A stretch of DNA of 64,000 nt, from the NCBI GenBank assembly GCA_035649175.1, contig DASRKB010000011.1, forward strand, positions 26,032-90,031, written 5' to 3'. The translations under genes were made by a program, and so were the position numbers. Origin of the DNA: SCGC-AG-212-J23 sp035649175. Lineage in GTDB: Bacteria > Pseudomonadota > Gammaproteobacteria > Burkholderiales > SG8-39. The notes beneath the pieces were generated by a model that did no database searches, had not been told where the DNA came from, and worked only from the letters and a program-made list of their open reading frames with translations. Of the stretch, positions 15,489 to 24,855 are shown in pieces; positions within the stretch are counted from its first letter, which is position 1, and each line of letters begins with the position of its first letter.

Positions 15489-16321
15489 CGGTCCCGCTTC
15501 CAGCGGGCGCCTGGGACTGCCACTGCCACGTATTCGGTCCCGCGGCGCGGTTCCCCTACGCGGAGCCGCGCAGCTATACCCCCGAGGACGCGCCGCTCGA
15601 GGCCTACCTCGCGCTTCTCGATCATCTCGGATTCGAGCACGGCGTGCTGGTGCAGCCAAGCGCCTACGGGCGCGACAACCGCGCCATGCTCGATGCTCTG
15701 GCGCGAGAGCCGCGGCGCCTGCGCGGCGTGGCGGTCGGCGGCGCCGAGTTCACGCCCGCCGCGCTGCGCGCCTGGCACGCAGCCGGCGTGCGCGGGCTGC
15801 GCGCCAACGAATTCCGCCGCGACGGCAAGCCCTATTACCAGAACGGCGTGCGTCTTTCGGAGATCGAGCCGCTCCTTCCCGCCATGGCGGAGCTCGGCTG
15901 GCACCTCCAGCTCTGGATCGACGCACGCGACCTTCCCGATCTGCTCCCGGCCCTGGCGCGCCTGCCGGTGCCGGTCGTCGTCGATCACATGGGGCGCATG
16001 GAGCATCACCACGGCGTTGCGCATCCGGGGTTCCAGGCTCTCGTGCGCGCTGTGGGGGAGGGCAGGCTGTGGGCGAAGCTTTCCGGCACCTATCGGCTGG
16101 GCGCAACGCCGCCGGACTACCGCGAGGCGCGTCCCTTCCACGACGCGCTCATCGTAGCGAATCCGCGCAATCTGATATGGGGCAGCGACTGGCCGCATCC
16201 GCGCCCCGAGGGCCCAATGCCCGATGCGGCTCGATTGCTCGAAGTATTTCTCCGCTGGACCGGCGATGCCGGACTGCGGCAGGCTATCCTCGTCGACAAT
16301 GCCCGACGCCTCTACGGATGA
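15485..16321 (+). CDS. Amidohydrolase-family metal hydrolase, LigI-like
   Basis: The 278-residue enzyme shows the pattern of 2-pyrone-4,6-dicarboxylate lactonase (LigI) relatives. Its marks are WDCHCHVFGP at the N-terminus (HxH metal ligands), GVLVQPSAYGRDN, the strand VVVDHMGRME and the C-terminal catalytic aspartate motif IWGSDWPHP. LigI-type enzymes hydrolyse a lactone to a tricarboxylate-like product. The gene overlaps the Bug receptor by 4 bp and is coupled to the following cupin in the same way. The substrate is an unknown lactone or amide, fitting a carboxylate catabolic operon. Confidence 0.88.
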   Translation: MTVPLPAGAWDCHCHVFGPAARFPYAEPRSYTPEDAPLEAYLALLDHLGFEHGVLVQPSAYGRDNRAMLDALAREPRRLRGVAVGGAEFTPAALRAWHAAGVRGLRANEFRRDGKPYYQNGVRLSEIEPLLPAMAELGWHLQLWIDARDLPDLLPALARLPVPVVVDHMGRMEHHHGVAHPGFQALVRAVGEGRLWAKLSGTYRLGATPPDYREARPFHDALIVANPRNLIWGSDWPHPRPEGPMPDAARLLEVFLRWTGDAGLRQAILVDNARRLYG

Positions 16322-16713
16322 GCCGCACTCCTGTGAAGGGAAAGAAACGTCCCGCCGCACTCATTGAGGCGATGGCGCGCGTGCCATGGAAGGAATTCCC
16401 CGGCCACTTCGGGGGCGCGCTGTCCAAGATCCTCGCTGGCCCGGAGAACGTGGGCTCCAAACGGATCGACTTCCGCATCTCGCGCTACGCGCCGAACGCG
16501 TACGTGGCCGAGCACTCGCACGAGATCCAGGAGCAGATCTACTACGTCCTCGAGGGAGAGGGCCTGCTCGAGGTGGACGGCGAAAGGCACCTCATGCGCC
16601 CGCACGACTACGTCTACGTGCCGCCGGGAGTGCGGCACAGCTTCACCAATACGGGAATCGCAGGGCTGGTTTTTCTCGTCGTGACTACGCCCGCCGAAGA
16701 CGGGCCGGCATAG
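16318..16713 (+). CDS. Single-domain cupin protein
   Basis: The 131-residue product has one cupin barrel with both metal-site motifs. Motif 1 is in YVAEHSHEIQEQIYYVLEGEG (two histidines and a glutamate) and motif 2 in VPPGVRHSFTNTG (final histidine). It overlaps the LigI-like gene by ATGA and ends one base before the TPP enzyme. It could be a small isomerase, a decarboxylase or a ligand-sensing protein of the pathway. Confidence 0.85.
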   Translation: MSRTPVKGKKRPAALIEAMARVPWKEFPGHFGGALSKILAGPENVGSKRIDFRISRYAPNAYVAEHSHEIQEQIYYVLEGEGLLEVDGERHLMRPHDYVYVPPGVRHSFTNTGIAGLVFLVVTTPAEDGPA

Positions 16714-16714
16714 C

Positions 16715-18499
16715 ATGGCCAAGATGAAGGGCGGCGAGCTGATCGCCGAGTACCTGATTCGGCAGAAGGTGCCGTACATCTTCGGCATCTGCGGGCACGG
16801 CAACGTCGGCATCCTGGACCCGCTCTATGCCGCGCGCGATCGGCTGAAGCTCGTCTCGCCGCGCCACGAGCAGTGCGCCGGCCACATGGCGGACGGCTAC
16901 TTCCGCGTCAAGCATCAACCGGTGGCGACGCTCACCTCGACCGGGCCGGGCTCGGCGAATCTCATCATGTCGCTCGCCACGGCGCTGTCCGACTCCTCCG
17001 CGTTCCTCGCCATCACCTCGAACGTGCCGACCTCGCAGATGAATCGCGCGCCGTTCCAGGAAATCTACAGGCACAACCAGGCGGACTTCCCTTCCGTGAT
17101 TCGCCCGGTGGTCAAGCGCGCCTTCCAGCCGACGCGCGTCGACATGCTGCCGCTCGCGCTGCGGCAGGGGTTCGATACCATGGTCACCGGTCGCCCCGGC
17201 CCGGTGAACATCGATGTCCCGTACAACGTTTACCAGGAGGAGGACGAGGTCGAGGTGCCGCCAGCCTCGCATGTCATGGGCCAGGTACGGCCGGGGGCGT
17301 CTGAAGAGGATCTTTCGAAAGTCGTAGCGCTATTGGCGGACGCGATGCGGCCGGTCCTCTTCATCGGCCACGGCGCGACCCTGTCCGAAGCGGGACCGGA
17401 AATCACGCGGCTCCAGCAGACCTACGGCATTCCTGTGATCACTTCGCCGAACGGCATGGGCTGCGTGCCGGCGGACGACCCGCTCACGCTCGGCTTCATC
17501 GGCAGGAACGGTGCCTACCCGGCGAACCAGGCCGGGCGCCACGCCGATCTCGTCCTCACCATCGGTACGCGCTTTGACGACCGCTCCTCGTCTTCATGGC
17601 ACGCGGGCTACTCCTGGAACTTCCCGAAGACGAGGCTCATCCACGTCGACCTCGACCCGCAGGAGCTCGGGCGCAACTACCCGCCGACCCTCGGCATCGT
17701 CGCCGACGCGAAAGTCTTCGCGGCACAGCTTCTCGCTGCGCTCGCCCTGCGCGAGGGCCGCGGCGCACCGCCCTTGAAGAAGCAGCTCACGGAATGGCGC
17801 GCCGAGGTCGCCGGCTGGCAAAGCGACTGGGAAGCCTTCGTGCGTCCCCATTTCTCGAAGACGACCACGCCACTGCGGCCTGAATATGTGGTGGACGCGA
17901 TGATGAAAGTGCTGCCCGAGGACGCGATCCTCACCTGCGACTCCGGAGTGCATCACAACTGGCTCATGCAGTTCTGGAAGCCCAGGCGCGCGCAATCGAT
18001 GCTGAACAGCTGGGGCTATTCCTCGATGGGCTTCGGCGTGTGCAGCGTGATGGGCGCGCAGCTCGCCGCGCCCGAGCGGCCGTGCATCTCGGTGTGCGGC
18101 GACGGCGGTTTCTCCATGACGCCGTACGTCGTGGCGACCGCGGTCGAGTACGACCTCCCCTGCATATGGCTTGTGTGGAACAACTTCAGCTGGGCGGCGA
18201 TCCGCGATATCCAGATGGGAATGTTCGGTGCAAGAGAGCTGGGCACTGCTTTCTATAGGAATAAGAAGCAGTACAACCCGGACTTCGCTGCGTGGGCCCG
18301 GGCGTGTGGCGCCGACGGCGTCACCGTCACGAAAAGCGAGGACCTCGCCGGCGCGCTGCGGCAGGCGATCCGCAACAAGCGTCCCTGCGTGCTCGACGTG
18401 CACGTGGACGCCGAGGTGCGCCCGCCCTCGACCGGGACGTGGCAGCTGCCGCCGACGCCTTACAAGGAACCGATCTTTGGCAAGCCATGGGTAGCGTGA
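16715..18499 (+). CDS. Thiamine-diphosphate-dependent enzyme (acetolactate synthase-like)
   Basis: The 594-residue protein has the three-domain layout of the acetolactate synthase family. The N-terminal PYR domain has the activating glutamate in RHEQCAGHMADGY (near residue 52). A central TH3 domain with LFIGHGATLSEAG follows, then a PP domain with GDGGFSMTPYVVATAVEYD and NNFSW for TPP and magnesium. It looks complete. Family alternatives include glyoxylate carboligase, sulfoacetaldehyde acetyltransferase and 2-keto acid decarboxylases, and I cannot choose between them. It starts one base after the cupin stop and overlaps the FAD enzyme by 13 bp. Confidence 0.9.
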   Translation: MAKMKGGELIAEYLIRQKVPYIFGICGHGNVGILDPLYAARDRLKLVSPRHEQCAGHMADGYFRVKHQPVATLTSTGPGSANLIMSLATALSDSSAFLAITSNVPTSQMNRAPFQEIYRHNQADFPSVIRPVVKRAFQPTRVDMLPLALRQGFDTMVTGRPGPVNIDVPYNVYQEEDEVEVPPASHVMGQVRPGASEEDLSKVVALLADAMRPVLFIGHGATLSEAGPEITRLQQTYGIPVITSPNGMGCVPADDPLTLGFIGRNGAYPANQAGRHADLVLTIGTRFDDRSSSSWHAGYSWNFPKTRLIHVDLDPQELGRNYPPTLGIVADAKVFAAQLLAALALREGRGAPPLKKQLTEWRAEVAGWQSDWEAFVRPHFSKTTTPLRPEYVVDAMMKVLPEDAILTCDSGVHHNWLMQFWKPRRAQSMLNSWGYSSMGFGVCSVMGAQLAAPERPCISVCGDGGFSMTPYVVATAVEYDLPCIWLVWNNFSWAAIRDIQMGMFGARELGTAFYRNKKQYNPDFAAWARACGADGVTVTKSEDLAGALRQAIRNKRPCVLDVHVDAEVRPPSTGTWQLPPTPYKEPIFGKPWVA

Positions 18500-19977
18500 C
18501 CAAGGATCCCTACGACGTGATCGTGGTGGGCGGCGGCAACGCGGCGCTGTGCGCGGCCTTGTCCGCTTCGGAGCGGGTGAAAAGAATTCTTGTCCTCGAA
18601 AGATCACACGAGGAAGAGGCGGGCGGCAATTCGCGCTTCACGGCTGGCCTGATGCGCGTGGCGTACACCGGCGTCGAGGATCTGAAGAAGGTGATCGAAC
18701 TCTCGCCGCAGGAGATCGAGCGCACCGACTTCGGTACCTATACCGAGGAGCAGTTCCTCGACGACATGGCGCGCGTCACGGAGTACCGCTGCGATCCCGA
18801 CCTAACAGAATTGCTCGTCAAGAACAGTCTTCCGGCCGTGATTTGGATGCGGTCAAAGGGCGTGCGCTTCACCGCCGCCTGGGGCCGGCAGGCGTTCAAC
18901 ATCGGCGGCAAGTTCAAGTTCTGGGGCGGCCTCACGGTCGAGGCGGTGGGCGGCGGGCCGGGGCTCGTCGAGTCGCTCACGAATGCCGCGAGAAAGAACG
19001 GTGTCGAGATCTGGTACGGTGCCCGGGCGGTTTCGCTGCTCGCCGATGATGATGGTGTTCATGGCGTAAGGGTCAAACACCAGGGGAAAACTAAGGAAAT
19101 CCGCTCCAAGTCCGTGGTGCTCGCTGCAGGCGGCTTCCAGGCGAATCCGGAGTGGCGCGCGCGCTATCTCGGACCCGGCTGGGAGCTCGCCAAGGTGCGC
19201 GGCACGCGCTTCAACACCGGAGACGTGATCCGCATGGCGCTCGACATCGGCGCCGCGCCGGTGGGCAACTGGTCGGGCTGCCACGCGGTCGCCTGGGAGA
19301 GGAACGCCCCCGAGTTCGGCGACCTCGCCGTGGGCGACCAGTTCCAGAAGCACTCGTATCCCTGGGGCGTATATGTGAACGCGCACGGCCGGCGCTTCGT
19401 CGACGAGGGCGCCGACTTCAGGAACTACACCTATGCCAAGTACGGGCGCGTGATTCTTTCCCAGCCGGGACAGTTCGCCTGGCAGGTCTTCGACGCCAAG
19501 GTGAAGGCGCAGCTGCGCGACGAGTACAAGATCCGCCAGGTGACGAAGGTGACGGCGAATTCGCTGGAAGAGCTCTGCGCGAAGCTCGAGGACACCGACG
19601 GCAAGGCCGCGCTCGAGGAGCTGAAGGCTTACAACGCCGCGGTGCGGACCGACATCCCGTTCAATCCGAACGTCAAGGATGGAAGGCGCACGCAGGGGTT
19701 GAAGATCGACAAGACCAACTGGGCCAACACGCTCGACACGCCGCCTTTCGAGGCCTATGCCGTGACCTGCGGCATCACCTTCACCTTCGGCGGCCTGCGC
19801 ATCAACACCGAGGCGCAGGTGCTCGACCTCGAGGGCGCGCCCGTCCCGGGGCTCTACGCCGCGGGCGAGCTCGTGGGCGGCATCTTCTGGTTCAACTACC
19901 CTGGCGGCACCGGCCTCACGAACGGCGCGGTGTTCGGGCGCAGGGCGGGCGCGAGCGCTGCGCTACACTCAACCTAG
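18487..19977 (+). CDS. FAD-dependent dehydrogenase, tricarballylate dehydrogenase (TcuA)-like
   Basis: The 496-residue flavoprotein belongs to the fumarate reductase/succinate dehydrogenase flavoprotein family. It has the dinucleotide motif DVIVVGGGNAALCAAL, a GGNSRFTAGLMR segment near the flavin, a capping domain, and the ending FAYDG-like LYAAGELVGGIFWFNYPGGTGLTNG. Tricarballylate dehydrogenase oxidises a tricarboxylate to cis-aconitate, and it lies in a similar Tct-containing context in other bacteria. The start ATG at 18487 lies 13 bp inside the TPP gene. No signal peptide is present, so it is cytoplasmic. Confidence 0.85.
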   Translation: MGSVTKDPYDVIVVGGGNAALCAALSASERVKRILVLERSHEEEAGGNSRFTAGLMRVAYTGVEDLKKVIELSPQEIERTDFGTYTEEQFLDDMARVTEYRCDPDLTELLVKNSLPAVIWMRSKGVRFTAAWGRQAFNIGGKFKFWGGLTVEAVGGGPGLVESLTNAARKNGVEIWYGARAVSLLADDDGVHGVRVKHQGKTKEIRSKSVVLAAGGFQANPEWRARYLGPGWELAKVRGTRFNTGDVIRMALDIGAAPVGNWSGCHAVAWERNAPEFGDLAVGDQFQKHSYPWGVYVNAHGRRFVDEGADFRNYTYAKYGRVILSQPGQFAWQVFDAKVKAQLRDEYKIRQVTKVTANSLEELCAKLEDTDGKAALEELKAYNAAVRTDIPFNPNVKDGRRTQGLKIDKTNWANTLDTPPFEAYAVTCGITFTFGGLRINTEAQVLDLEGAPVPGLYAAGELVGGIFWFNYPGGTGLTNGAVFGRRAGASAALHST

Positions 19978-20005
19978 TTTTCCGACAACAAACGAGGAGG
20001 GAATC

Positions 20006-21106
20006 ATGGATCAGTTCCAGCATTCGAGCCGGCGCGCGTTCGTGCGCGCCGCGGTGGCCGCAGCGCTCGCCGCTGCCCTGCCGCTGTCCGCGCAGGCGGC
20101 CGACTTCCGCGGCAAGACGATCGATTTCGTCATTCCGTTCCCGGTCGCGGGCGGCTCCGACGTCTGGGCGCGCTTCTACGCGCCCTACATGACCAAGTAC
20201 CTTCCGGGCAATCCCACGGTGGTGGTGAAGAACGTTCCCGGCGGGGGCTCGACCCGCGGCGCGAACGAGTTCGCCGCGCGCGCGAAGCCCGACGGCCTTA
20301 CGCTCCTCGGCACCTCGGGCTCGACGCAGTTCCCGTACCTCCTCGGCGACTCGCGCGTGCGCTACGAGTACAAGGACTGGAAGGTCGTCCTCGCCTCGCC
20401 CACCGGCGGCGTGGTCTTCGTCAACGCCGATGTCGGCGCAAAGTCTGCCGCGGACCTGGCGGTGCTGCGCAAGGCGAGGCTCATCTACGGCAGCGAAGGC
20501 GCGACCTCGCTCAGCCTGGTCCCGATGCTCGCGTTCCGCCAGCTCGACCTTCCGGTGCAGTACGTGTTCGGCATGAAGTCCCGCGGCGGTGCGAGGCTCG
20601 CGTTCGAGCGCGGCGAGTCGACGATCGATTACCAGACTTCGTCGGCCTACCTGGCGAGCGTGGTGCCGCTGGTGAAGGCCGGCAAGGCGGTGCCGCTGTT
20701 CACCTTCGGCGTGCTCGACGACAACGGCAACCTCGCTCGCGACCCGACCTTTCCCGACCTGCCGCACGTGGGCGAGGTGATCGAGCGCGCGACCGGGCAG
20801 AAGCCGCGGGGCCTCGAGTGGAACACGCTGCTCGCCTTCATCACCGCGGGCTTCGCCGCCCAGAAGTTCGTGGTGCTGCCCAAGGGCACGCCCAAGGACA
20901 TCGTCGACGCCTATACGCAGGCCTTCCGCAAGATGACCGCCGATCCGGAGTTCGTGGCGAAGAAGGACCAGGTGCTCGGCGACTATCCCCAGGCCACCGG
21001 CAAGGCCGCCGAGACGCTCTATCGCGTCGCCACGGAGGTGTCGCCGGCCTCGAAGTTCTGGGTGCGGGAGCACCTGTCGAAGAACTACAACGTGAAGTTC
21101 GAGTAG
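20006..21106 (+). CDS. TctC-type solute receptor of a tripartite tricarboxylate transporter
   Basis: The 366-residue periplasmic receptor has a signal (SSRRAFVRAAVAAALAAALP, cleaved after AQA) and the fold of TctC. DFVIPFPVAGGSDVWARFYAPYM replaces the usual Bug start, and NVPGGGSTRGANEFAARAKPDGLTL is the ligand-binding loop. It is longer than the Bug receptors elsewhere in the window and lies 27 bp before the TctA-TctB fusion, so it is probably that permease's cognate receptor. The operon thus has two receptors, one at each end. Confidence 0.9.
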   Translation: MDQFQHSSRRAFVRAAVAAALAAALPLSAQAADFRGKTIDFVIPFPVAGGSDVWARFYAPYMTKYLPGNPTVVVKNVPGGGSTRGANEFAARAKPDGLTLLGTSGSTQFPYLLGDSRVRYEYKDWKVVLASPTGGVVFVNADVGAKSAADLAVLRKARLIYGSEGATSLSLVPMLAFRQLDLPVQYVFGMKSRGGARLAFERGESTIDYQTSSAYLASVVPLVKAGKAVPLFTFGVLDDNGNLARDPTFPDLPHVGEVIERATGQKPRGLEWNTLLAFITAGFAAQKFVVLPKGTPKDIVDAYTQAFRKMTADPEFVAKKDQVLGDYPQATGKAAETLYRVATEVSPASKFWVREHLSKNYNVKFE

Positions 21107-21133
21107 CCGGCCGCGCGCGCGGCGGCGGACGCC

Positions 21134-23122
21134 ATGCTCGATACGCTCCTCGCCGCGCTCGCCGGCCTCTTCACCGCCCAGCACCTGCTGTTCATGGCGC
21201 TCGGGGTGACGATCGGCCTCGCGGTCGGCATCCTGCCCGGGCTGGGCGGCATCGCGGGGCTCTCGCTGCTGCTGCCGTTCCTCTACGGCATGGACGAGGT
21301 CTCGGCGCTCGCGATGCTGATCGGCCTCATCGCGGTGATCAACACCTCGGACACCTTCACCTCGGTGCTGATGGGCATCCCGGGCTCGAGCGCGAGCCAG
21401 GCCACGGTGCTCGACGGCTTCCCGCTCGCGCAGCAGGGGCAGGCGGCGCGCGCGCTCGGGGCGTCGTTCTCCGCCTCGCTCTTCGGCGGGCTGTTCGGCG
21501 CGCTGCTCCTCACCGGCGCCGTCGTCGTCGCGCGCCCGGTCATCCTCTCGTTCACCTCGGCGGAGATGTTCATGCTGGCGGTGTTCGGCATGTCGATGGT
21601 CGGCGTGCTCGCCGGCGCGAGCCTCGCCAAGGGGCTCGGCGCGTGCGGCATCGGGCTCGTGCTCGGCTCGATCGGGCCGGCGCCGGCCACCGGCGTGGAG
21701 CGCATGCACCTCGGCATCGAGTACCTGCGCGACGGTCTGCCGCTGGTCGTGGTGGCGCTTGGCCTTTTCGCCTTTCCGGAGATCGTGGACCTGCTTCGCC
21801 TGAATCGGCCGATCGCCCAGGCGAGGAAGCTGGGCGCGGGCTGGCTGCAGGGCTTTCGCGACACGCTGCGCCACTGGTTCATCTGCCTGCGCTGCTCGGG
21901 GCTCGGGGCGCTGGTCGGCGCGATCCCGGGCCTGGGCGGCAGCGTGGTGGACTGGATCGCGTACGGCCACGTGGTGCAGACCTCGCGCGACAAGTCGAAG
22001 TACGGCAGCGGCGACATCCGCGGCGTGCTAGCTCCGGAGTCCGCGAACAACGCCTGCCAGGGCGGCGCGCTCATGCCGACGCTGCTTTTCGGCGTCCCGG
22101 GGTCGGGCAGCATGGCGGTGCTGCTCGCCGGGCTGGTGCTGCTCGGGATCGAGCCGGGCCCGAGCATGGTCGACGCGAACCTCTCGCTCACCTACACGGT
22201 GGTCTGGTCGCTCGCCATCGCCAACGTGATCGGCGCGGGCATCTGCCTCGCGCTCGCCGGGCCGATCGCGCGGCTGACGCTCATCCCGTTCACCCTGATC
22301 GCGCCCTTCATGATGGTGGTGATCACCTTCGCCGCGTTCCAGGCGCGCCGGGACCTCTCGGACCTTGTGCTGCTGCTCGGCGTGGGCTTCCTCGGCATCC
22401 TGCTGCGGCGCTTCGGGTGGCCGCGTCCCGCGGTGCTGATCGGCTTCGTGCTCGCCCCGCAGGCGGAGACCTATTTCTACCAGGCCATGCAGTTCTACTC
22501 GTGGGGATTCCTGGCGCGCCCCGGCGTGCTCGCCATCGTCGCGATCACCGCAGTGTCGGTGCTCCTCGGCTCGCGCTCGCGCGTGGGCGAGGAGGGCGTC
22601 GTGCGTGGCGCGACGGGTGCTCCGCACCCGAGCGCGACGCAGCGCAAGCCGCAGGTCATCTTCACGTCGGCGGTTCTCGCCCTGTTCGCCTTCGCCGTGG
22701 TCGACGGGCTGCGACAGTCGTTCCTGGCGGCGGTGTTCCCGGTGGTGGTGGGGGCGGCCTCGCTGCTCGCCGGGGGCTACGTGCTATGGGCAGTGACCGG
22801 GCGCCGCGTCGCGCACCCCGCGAACCAGGACCAGGAAGTCACCGGCGCGCACGTCGGCGCCGCCGGCGTTGCGAGCCCTTGGACGAGCGTCGCCTGGTTC
22901 GCCGCGCTTTTCGCGCTTGCGGCGCTCGTCGGCTACATCCTCGCCGTGCTGGCTTTCTTCGCCGTTTTCGTGCGCAAGCGCGCACGCCGGGGCTGGCCGC
23001 TGACCGTCGCCTTCACCATCGCGGTGCTCGGCTGCGTGCTCGCCCTGGGCCACGCGCTGAGCCTCGACTTCCCGCGCGGGCTCCTGCAGGAAGTCGTGGA
23101 GCTGCCCTGGCCGCTCAACTAG
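21134..23122 (+). CDS. Fused tripartite tricarboxylate transporter permease, TctA-TctB
   Basis: The 662-residue polytopic membrane protein combines the large and small permease subunits. Residues 1-500 are TctA, with the duplicated Pro-Gly motifs GLAVGILPGLGGIAGLS and GALVGAIPGLGGSVVDW, and two gate signatures, VLMGIPGSSASQATVLDGF and LLFGVPGSGSMAVL. After a polar linker (about 500-530, RGATGAPHPSATQR) come four to five membrane helices of TctB type, ending FPRGLLQEVVELPWPLN. TctA and TctB are normally separate proteins of about 500 and 150 residues. No separate tctB is present, supporting a true fusion. Confidence 0.88.
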   Translation: MLDTLLAALAGLFTAQHLLFMALGVTIGLAVGILPGLGGIAGLSLLLPFLYGMDEVSALAMLIGLIAVINTSDTFTSVLMGIPGSSASQATVLDGFPLAQQGQAARALGASFSASLFGGLFGALLLTGAVVVARPVILSFTSAEMFMLAVFGMSMVGVLAGASLAKGLGACGIGLVLGSIGPAPATGVERMHLGIEYLRDGLPLVVVALGLFAFPEIVDLLRLNRPIAQARKLGAGWLQGFRDTLRHWFICLRCSGLGALVGAIPGLGGSVVDWIAYGHVVQTSRDKSKYGSGDIRGVLAPESANNACQGGALMPTLLFGVPGSGSMAVLLAGLVLLGIEPGPSMVDANLSLTYTVVWSLAIANVIGAGICLALAGPIARLTLIPFTLIAPFMMVVITFAAFQARRDLSDLVLLLGVGFLGILLRRFGWPRPAVLIGFVLAPQAETYFYQAMQFYSWGFLARPGVLAIVAITAVSVLLGSRSRVGEEGVVRGATGAPHPSATQRKPQVIFTSAVLALFAFAVVDGLRQSFLAAVFPVVVGAASLLAGGYVLWAVTGRRVAHPANQDQEVTGAHVGAAGVASPWTSVAWFAALFALAALVGYILAVLAFFAVFVRKRARRGWPLTVAFTIAVLGCVLALGHALSLDFPRGLLQEVVELPWPLN

Positions 23123-23138
23123 AGCGGCCGCCGCACCG

Positions 23139-23582
23139 TTACGGCGCGATCTGCGCGCGCACCTCGCCGCCCTTGTTGCGGTCGCTGTGCACGTTCACGT
23201 AGAGGTTGCCGGCTTTCCAGGCTTCGATCTGCGCCGGCGTGAGCTTGCGGCCCGCCGGAACGCTGTAGGTGTCGCCTTTCTTGTCCAGAGGGACGATCAC
23301 TGGGCCATTCTGGCCCTTCGCGCCCTGGTGGATGTGCGCCATCGTGCCCGGCACATCCTTGGTGGTGACGCTGCCGCTCAAACTGCCATCTTCCGCAAGG
23401 CGGAAGCTGCCGCTCCCCGACCCCGGAACGTTCACCGGGGGGACTTCCTCCGCTCCGGAGAGCTTGACGCTCACCGCGCCGCTGCCGGGCATCCAGCTCG
23501 GCGCGTGTTCCTGGTAGGTCGCGCAGGCGCCGAGCGCGAGCACGGTGATGCCGAGAAGCGTTGCCTTGGTGACGTTGTTCAT
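23139..23582 (-). CDS. CHRD-domain lipoprotein
   Basis: The 147-residue product has a lipoprotein leader with lipobox LGAC (Cys19). It then has a CHRD-type domain: VSVKLSGAEEVPPVNVPGSG at its start, MAHIHQGAKGQNGPVIVPL with the conserved histidines in the centre, and LYVNVHSDRNKGGEVRAQI at the end. These domains are beta-rich and resemble superoxide-dismutase-like folds; the function in bacteria is unknown. It is expected at the outer membrane. Confidence 0.85.
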   Translation of the reverse strand: MNNVTKATLLGITVLALGACATYQEHAPSWMPGSGAVSVKLSGAEEVPPVNVPGSGSGSFRLAEDGSLSGSVTTKDVPGTMAHIHQGAKGQNGPVIVPLDKKGDTYSVPAGRKLTPAQIEAWKAGNLYVNVHSDRNKGGEVRAQIAP

Positions 23583-23633
23583 GGTCGAACCTCCTTGATT
23601 GGGCGAAACACCGGCGCGGCTAGAATATTCCTC

Positions 23634-24827
23634 ATGCCAAGGATCTCCGCCTCGCCTGCGCTCTCACGCCTGAGGATTCTAGACCTGTCCCGGGTGCGCG
23701 CGGGCCCGACCTGCGTGCGCCAGTTCGCGGATTTCGGCGCCGACGTGATAAAAGTGGAATCACCCCCGGGGGTGGACCCGAACGAGGGCATGGGCGGGCC
23801 ACGCCACGGCCCCGACGTGCAGAACCTGCACCGCAACAAGCGCTCCCTGACGCTCAATCTGAAGCAGCCGCAGGCGCGCGAGATCCTGCACAAGCTGGTG
23901 AAGACCGCCGACGTGCTGGTGGAGAACTACCGGCCGGATGTCAAATACCGCCTTGGCATCGACTACGACTCGCTCGCGAAGATCAACCCGCGCATCATCC
24001 TCGCGAGCATCTCCGGCTTCGGGCAGGACGGCCCGTACCGCGACCGCCCGGGCTTCGACCAGATCGCGCAGGGCATGAGCGGGCTGATGTCGGTCACTGG
24101 CGCGCCGGGCGAAGGACCGATGCGCACCGGCGCCGCGATCTGCGACCTCGCCGCCGGACTCTTCGCCGCGCTCGGCGTGATGACCGCACTCCTAGAGCGC
24201 GAGCACTCGGGCAAGGGACAGTGGGTGCAGAGCTCCCTGCTGCAGGCGGGGATCGCCCTGCTGGATTTCCAGGCGGCGCGCTTCCTCGTCAAGGGCGAGG
24301 TGCCGCCGCAGGTTGGCAACGATCATCCCACCAGCATGCCCACATCCGCGTACCGCACCGCCGACGGCCACATGAACGTCGCGGCCTCGGGCGAGGGGCA
24401 GTGGCGCGCACTTTGCAAGGCGCTTGGCCGCGAGGAGCTGCTCGAGGACGAGCGCTTCAAGGGCGGCGAGGCCCGGGCGAAGAACCGCAAGGCCCTCAAT
24501 GCCGCCATCAACGAGTCTCTATCGAAAAAGAGCTCGGATGAATGGATCGCAGCGCTCAACGCGGCGGGCGTGCCGTGCGGGCCGATTTATACTGTGGACA
24601 AGGTCTTCGCTGATCCGCAGGTCCAGCACCTGGGCGCGGCAACGGAAGTCACGCATCCGAAGCTCGGGCGCTACAAGCTGCTCGCGCAGCCTGCGCGCCT
24701 TTCGCGCACGCCGGCGGCCGTGGTGGCGCCCACGCCCGATCCCGGCGATCACACCGACGAGATACTGCGGGAGCTCGGCTATGGCGACGCCGAGATCGCG
24801 CGCTTTCGAGAGGAGAAGGTCGTTTAG
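23634..24827 (+). CDS. CaiB/BaiF-family CoA transferase
   Basis: The 397-residue class III CoA transferase carries the family start LRILDLSRVRAGPTCVRQFADFGADVIKVE, the segment NLHRNKRSLTLNLKQPQAREI, and the active-site neighbourhood ISGFGQDGPYRDRPGFDQIAQG. The aspartate that forms the acyl intermediate is in GAAICDLAAG. The C-terminus VPCGPIYTVDKVFADPQVQH is typical. It exchanges CoA between an acyl-CoA donor and a carboxylic acid. A Bug receptor follows 28 bp downstream, suggesting that an imported acid is activated by this enzyme. Confidence 0.92.
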   Translation: MPRISASPALSRLRILDLSRVRAGPTCVRQFADFGADVIKVESPPGVDPNEGMGGPRHGPDVQNLHRNKRSLTLNLKQPQAREILHKLVKTADVLVENYRPDVKYRLGIDYDSLAKINPRIILASISGFGQDGPYRDRPGFDQIAQGMSGLMSVTGAPGEGPMRTGAAICDLAAGLFAALGVMTALLEREHSGKGQWVQSSLLQAGIALLDFQAARFLVKGEVPPQVGNDHPTSMPTSAYRTADGHMNVAASGEGQWRALCKALGREELLEDERFKGGEARAKNRKALNAAINESLSKKSSDEWIAALNAAGVPCGPIYTVDKVFADPQVQHLGAATEVTHPKLGRYKLLAQPARLSRTPAAVVAPTPDPGDHTDEILRELGYGDAEIARFREEKVV

Positions 24828-24855
24828 GCAGGCAATCGAGAAAGGGAAGAGGACC

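Noticed and set aside
13521..15659. Very long antisense frames, e.g. 712 residues at 13521-15659, 684 at 19916-21970, 1082 at 47831-51079 and 820 at 30990-33452
   Set aside because: They mirror recognised genes on the other strand, have repetitive Arg/Ala/His/Glu composition and no family motifs. They are GC-rich shadow frames. The 712-residue one carries a real gene only in its C-terminal 308 residues.
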